Of a stretch of 64,000 bases of DNA, positions 61,829 through 64,000 are shown piece by piece. Below the pieces are notes generated by a model. It did not search any database, was not told where the DNA came from, and saw nothing but the letters and a program-made list of their open reading frames with translations. The position numbers and the translations under genes are program-made. Numbering within the stretch: position 1 is the first letter of the stretch; each line of letters begins with the position of its first letter. The DNA comes from Pectinatus brassicae (GTDB lineage Bacteria; Bacillota; Negativicutes; Selenomonadales; Selenomonadaceae), in contig NZ_JACHFH010000007.1 in the NCBI RefSeq assembly GCF_014201835.1, forward strand, positions 33,380 to 97,379, written 5' to 3'.

Positions 61829-62280
61829 TTATATAGTTTTATAATCCTTAAGCCGGCGATAAAATGTGGATTTTGATATATGGAGCTTTTTTATAGCCAT
61901 TGTTGGCGTGATTTTTTTTGCTTGTAGTTGTTGAATAATTAGATCAAAATTAATGCACTCAATTCGTTTTCTGCCGGTATATTTACCCGGGATCTTTTTT
62001 GCAATGGCAATACCTTCTTTTTGACGTTGTAGAATATATTCACGTTCTAATTCTGCAACTGCAGCAAAGACGGTAAGCATGAATTTCCCACTAGGGGTGT
62101 TGGTGTCAATATTTTCTTTCTTGGAGATAAAGGCAATATCTTTTTCTTTTAGTTGATCAATTAGCTGGAGAAGATCTTTTGTATTACGTGCGAATCGACT
62201 AATTGATTCGACAATGATCGTGTCACCAGTACGGGCAAATTCTAATAATTTATTTAGTTCGGGGCGTTCAGTGTTTTTTC
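61829..62280 (-). pseudogene. Serine resolvase, C-terminal fragment (interrupted by IS256-family element)
   Basis: From the insertion junction the frame reads KNTERPELNKLLEFARTGD, then SRFARNTKDLLQLIDQL (conserved Arg of the active site), SGKFMLTVFAAVAELEREYI and a C-terminal HTH (PTMAIKKLHISKSTFYRRLK). The catalytic Ser domain start is missing; it sits at 63702-63817. Joined across the insertion the protein would be 186 residues, normal for a resolvase/invertase. The frame's apparent start (62293) lies inside the insertion. Confidence 0.88.
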
Positions 62281-63701
62281 GAGAGACCTTCATAGTTTGT
62301 GTAAACCTCTAAGGTGATGTAATATAAAATCAACTTGGAGGTTTTATTTATGTCAAGAAAAAATGAAAGTCCTCAAAAAGCAGCAATGCGAGAAATGATG
62401 AAAAATTATTTAAAAGATGCGGATCTTAGCATTCAAGATGGCTCCGATGTCAAAAACATCATGCGCGACATGATGTCTGTTCTTCTGGAAGGTGCTCTCG
62501 ATGGTGAACTTGATGACTCCCTTGGCTATAATAAATATGACTATAAAAACAAAGATACTCGCAATAGTCGTAATGGGCATTCAAATAAAACAATGCATAC
62601 AAGCTATGGCGATATGGAACTTGAAATACCTCGAGATCGCAAAGGTGAATATGAACCGCAGATTGTAAAAAAATATCAAAATACTCTCACGCAGGATATG
62701 GAAGAAAAAATTATTTCTATGTATGCAAAAGGAATGACCATGGGCGATATAGAAAGTCATATGCAAGATTTATATGGCATCGATATTTCCGACAGTACCA
62801 TCAGCCGTATTACAGATAAAATTCTGCCCTTCGTTAAAGAGTGGCAGGAACGACCTCTGGCAGAAGTATATGCGGTTGTTTTCATGGATGCCATACATTA
62901 TCATGTCCGTTGTGAAGGGCGTGTTGTAAAACGTGCAGTTTATATTGCTATTGGCATAAATATGGATGGGTACAAAGATGTTTTAGGTATGTATGTAGGC
63001 GAAAACGAAAGTGCTAAATACTGGTTATCCATTATGAATGGCTTGAAAAACCGAGGTGTCGAGGATATTTTAATTGCTTGTGTGGATGGACTCAGCGGTT
63101 TTCCGCAGGCAATTGAAGCCGTATATCCGCAAACAGAAATTCAACAATGTATTATCCATCAGATCCGCAACTCGACAAAATTCGTATCCTACAAAGATAT
63201 AAAAGCATTAATGGCAGATTTAAAGCTGGTATATGCAGCACCAACAGAAGAAATAGCCTTGTCTGAGCTTGAGGAATTTAGAGAGCATTGGGACGGTAAA
63301 TATCCTAAAATCTATAAATCCTGGCATGAAAAATGGGCTCTTTTAGCGACCTATTTCAAATATCCATTATCTGTAAGGCGGCTTATTTATACAACAAATA
63401 CGATAGAGGGATTTAACCGTCAGCTGCGAAAAGTGACAAAATCCAAGACGATTTTTCCGTCAGATGACAGCCTTTTAAAAATGCTGTATTTAGCAATGAT
63501 TGATATTACCAAAAAATGGACGGGACGCCGGCAAGACTGGAGCCAAATACGAGCTCAGCTAGAAATCTATTTTGAAGAACGTCTTTGTGACCGGAATATT
63601 TAAAAAGGCACATCTTAAGAATTTTTAAGCTGTGCCTCTAGATATTATATTAAACTGTTACATTAGCCTTTGACGATTTACACAAAACTTGAAAGTCTCC
63701 C
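62281..63701 (+). mobile_element. IS256-family insertion sequence, 1421 bp, complete
   Basis: Imperfect terminal inverted repeats of ~25 bp (left GAGAGACCTTCATAGTTTG, right reads GGGAGACTTTCAAGTTTTG on the opposite strand) match at about 20 of 25 positions. They enclose one transposase. The element is flanked by GTTTTTTC (62273-62280) and GTTTTTCC (63702-63709), an 8-bp target duplication with one mismatch, and splits a serine resolvase gene. Confidence 0.9.
62350..63603 (+). CDS. IS256-family (mutator-type) transposase
   Basis: A DDE recombinase of 417 residues: an N-terminal DNA-binding part (GALDGELDDSLGYNKYDYKNK, IPRDRKGEYEPQIVKKYQ), AKGMTMGDIESHMQDLYGIDIS, then catalytic Asp in VFMDAIHYHVR, Asp in CVDGLSGFPQAI and Glu in TTNTIEGFNRQLRK. 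GGAGG eight bases before 62350 fixes the ATG; the upstream in-frame TTG has none. The frame is intact, so the element may still be active. Confidence 0.95.
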   Translation: MSRKNESPQKAAMREMMKNYLKDADLSIQDGSDVKNIMRDMMSVLLEGALDGELDDSLGYNKYDYKNKDTRNSRNGHSNKTMHTSYGDMELEIPRDRKGEYEPQIVKKYQNTLTQDMEEKIISMYAKGMTMGDIESHMQDLYGIDISDSTISRITDKILPFVKEWQERPLAEVYAVVFMDAIHYHVRCEGRVVKRAVYIAIGINMDGYKDVLGMYVGENESAKYWLSIMNGLKNRGVEDILIACVDGLSGFPQAIEAVYPQTEIQQCIIHQIRNSTKFVSYKDIKALMADLKLVYAAPTEEIALSELEEFREHWDGKYPKIYKSWHEKWALLATYFKYPLSVRRLIYTTNTIEGFNRQLRKVTKSKTIFPSDDSLLKMLYLAMIDITKKWTGRRQDWSQIRAQLEIYFEERLCDRNI

Positions 63702-63817
63702 GTTTTTCCACTAACTTTGTCAATAAAGCACTTATCGATATGGAGCTCTTGCATCAAATTTTCCTGACGAATAGTATTCTGTTCTTCGGTACTGACTCGT
63801 ATATAGCCAATATTCAT
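63702..63817 (-). pseudogene. Serine resolvase, N-terminal fragment
   Basis: The ATG at 63817, preceded by GGGAGATGTAAAT, reads MNIGYIRVSTEEQN with the catalytic Ser at residue 9, RQENLMQELHIDKC and DKVSGK, then enters the IS end. Continues as the fragment at 61829-62280. Confidence 0.9.
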
Positions 63818-63856
63818 ATTTACATCTCCCTAATAGTTTCATAAGGCTCCTATTCT

Positions 63857-63876
63857 GTTTTGAGACGATTCAAAAC
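63857..63876. repeat. Inverted repeat upstream of the resolvase (possible res subsite)
   Basis: GTTTTGA and TCAAAAC around six bases, located 40 bases upstream of the resolvase start, where serine recombinases bind res subsites. Confidence 0.4.
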
Positions 63877-63982
63877 TTAAGATATAACCCTAGTGAAACT
63901 TTATTTGGATAGGTTACAATTAACTAGACAACTTTTTTAAGGTCATGTAAAATAACATCAATAATAAAGGAGTTATAACATC

Positions 63983-64000
63983 ATGACTAAAAAAAGACCA
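63983..64000 (+). CDS. Start of a further gene, cut by the window edge
   Basis: ATG at 63983 preceded by AAAGGAG at a good distance reads MTKKRP before the window ends. Too short to assign; the surroundings suggest a mobile-element gene. Confidence 0.4.

Larger units (their letters stand above)
44225..64000. mobile_element. Integrated mobile element (left end; right end outside window)
   Basis: The tRNA-Thr half at 44180-44224 is oriented so that the inserted DNA lies at higher coordinates. All genes from there on are accessory: helicase pair, arsenic island, excisionase-like proteins, DUF932/nuclease/ERF recombination genes, an interrupted resolvase and an IS256-family copy. No integrase, relaxase or conjugation gene is seen before the edge. 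Codon and base composition vary block by block, so the region may be a composite of several acquisitions. Confidence 0.55.

Overview
The window reads as chromosome of a low-GC, strictly fermentative anaerobe of the Firmicutes, followed by the start of an integrated mobile element. Indicators are AT-rich DNA with strong Shine-Dalgarno sites, an FMN-riboswitch riboflavin operon, a ZTP riboswitch in front of pyruvate formate-lyase, a FixABCX electron-transfer operon, methylmalonyl-CoA decarboxylase (propionate-type metabolism) and small YggL, DUF1858 and ASCH proteins. A Negativicutes (Selenomonadales-like) host is my best inference; the genus cannot be fixed from sequence alone.

0-11 kb holds housekeeping genes, mostly on the minus strand: the end of an amino-acid permease, enolase (with a perfect Fur box inside its promoter), a branched-chain amino-acid binding lipoprotein behind a large leader palindrome, tRNA-Ser(GGA), a PerR/Fur regulator, rodA, yfcE and the ribD-ribE-ribBA-ribH operon. 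11-19 kb carries a ribose module (rbsK, rbsD, a FucP-type transporter, convergent rbsR, two LacI operators), an RpiR-led three-gene operon and a LysR regulator. 19-26 kb holds the FixABCX operon with an extra soluble FAD reductase and a metallo-hydrolase, then a methylmalonyl-CoA decarboxylase. 27-31 kb is a small-alarmone synthetase, a two-component system and a second metallo-hydrolase. 31-44 kb has MscL, ZTP-riboswitch pflB-pflA, an AMMECR1 fusion protein, two YggL paralogues with near-identical promoters flanking an AlbA/Schlafen-like protein, and a membrane-bound spermidine-synthase-like protein.

At 44180-44224 there is an isolated 3' half of a tRNA-Thr(CGT) gene, the footprint of tRNA-targeted integration. 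From there to the right edge the content is accessory: a solitary SF2 helicase with a small partner, an extended arsenic/sulfur island (DUF2703, ArsP-type permease, ArsR, thioredoxin-like protein, a frameshifted second ArsR, a 24-residue ArsD-like cysteine peptide, ArsA, ArsD, an IscA-like protein, a TSUP permease, a C39-like cysteine-protease fold and a CoA-disulfide reductase-rhodanese), two excisionase-like proteins, an XRE regulator, and a DUF932 / Fe-S nuclease / ERF annealase recombination module. A serine resolvase is split by an IS256-family element with a recognisable 8-bp target duplication. The window ends in the first codons of another gene.

The likely new biology lies in three places: the FixABCX operon whose reductase lacks the fumarate-type arginine signature; the arsenic island, which has ArsA/ArsD but no ArsB/Acr3 and several unassigned thiol proteins; and the helicase pair next to the attachment site. 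All assignments come from reading sequence and recalled family features; no database search was run.
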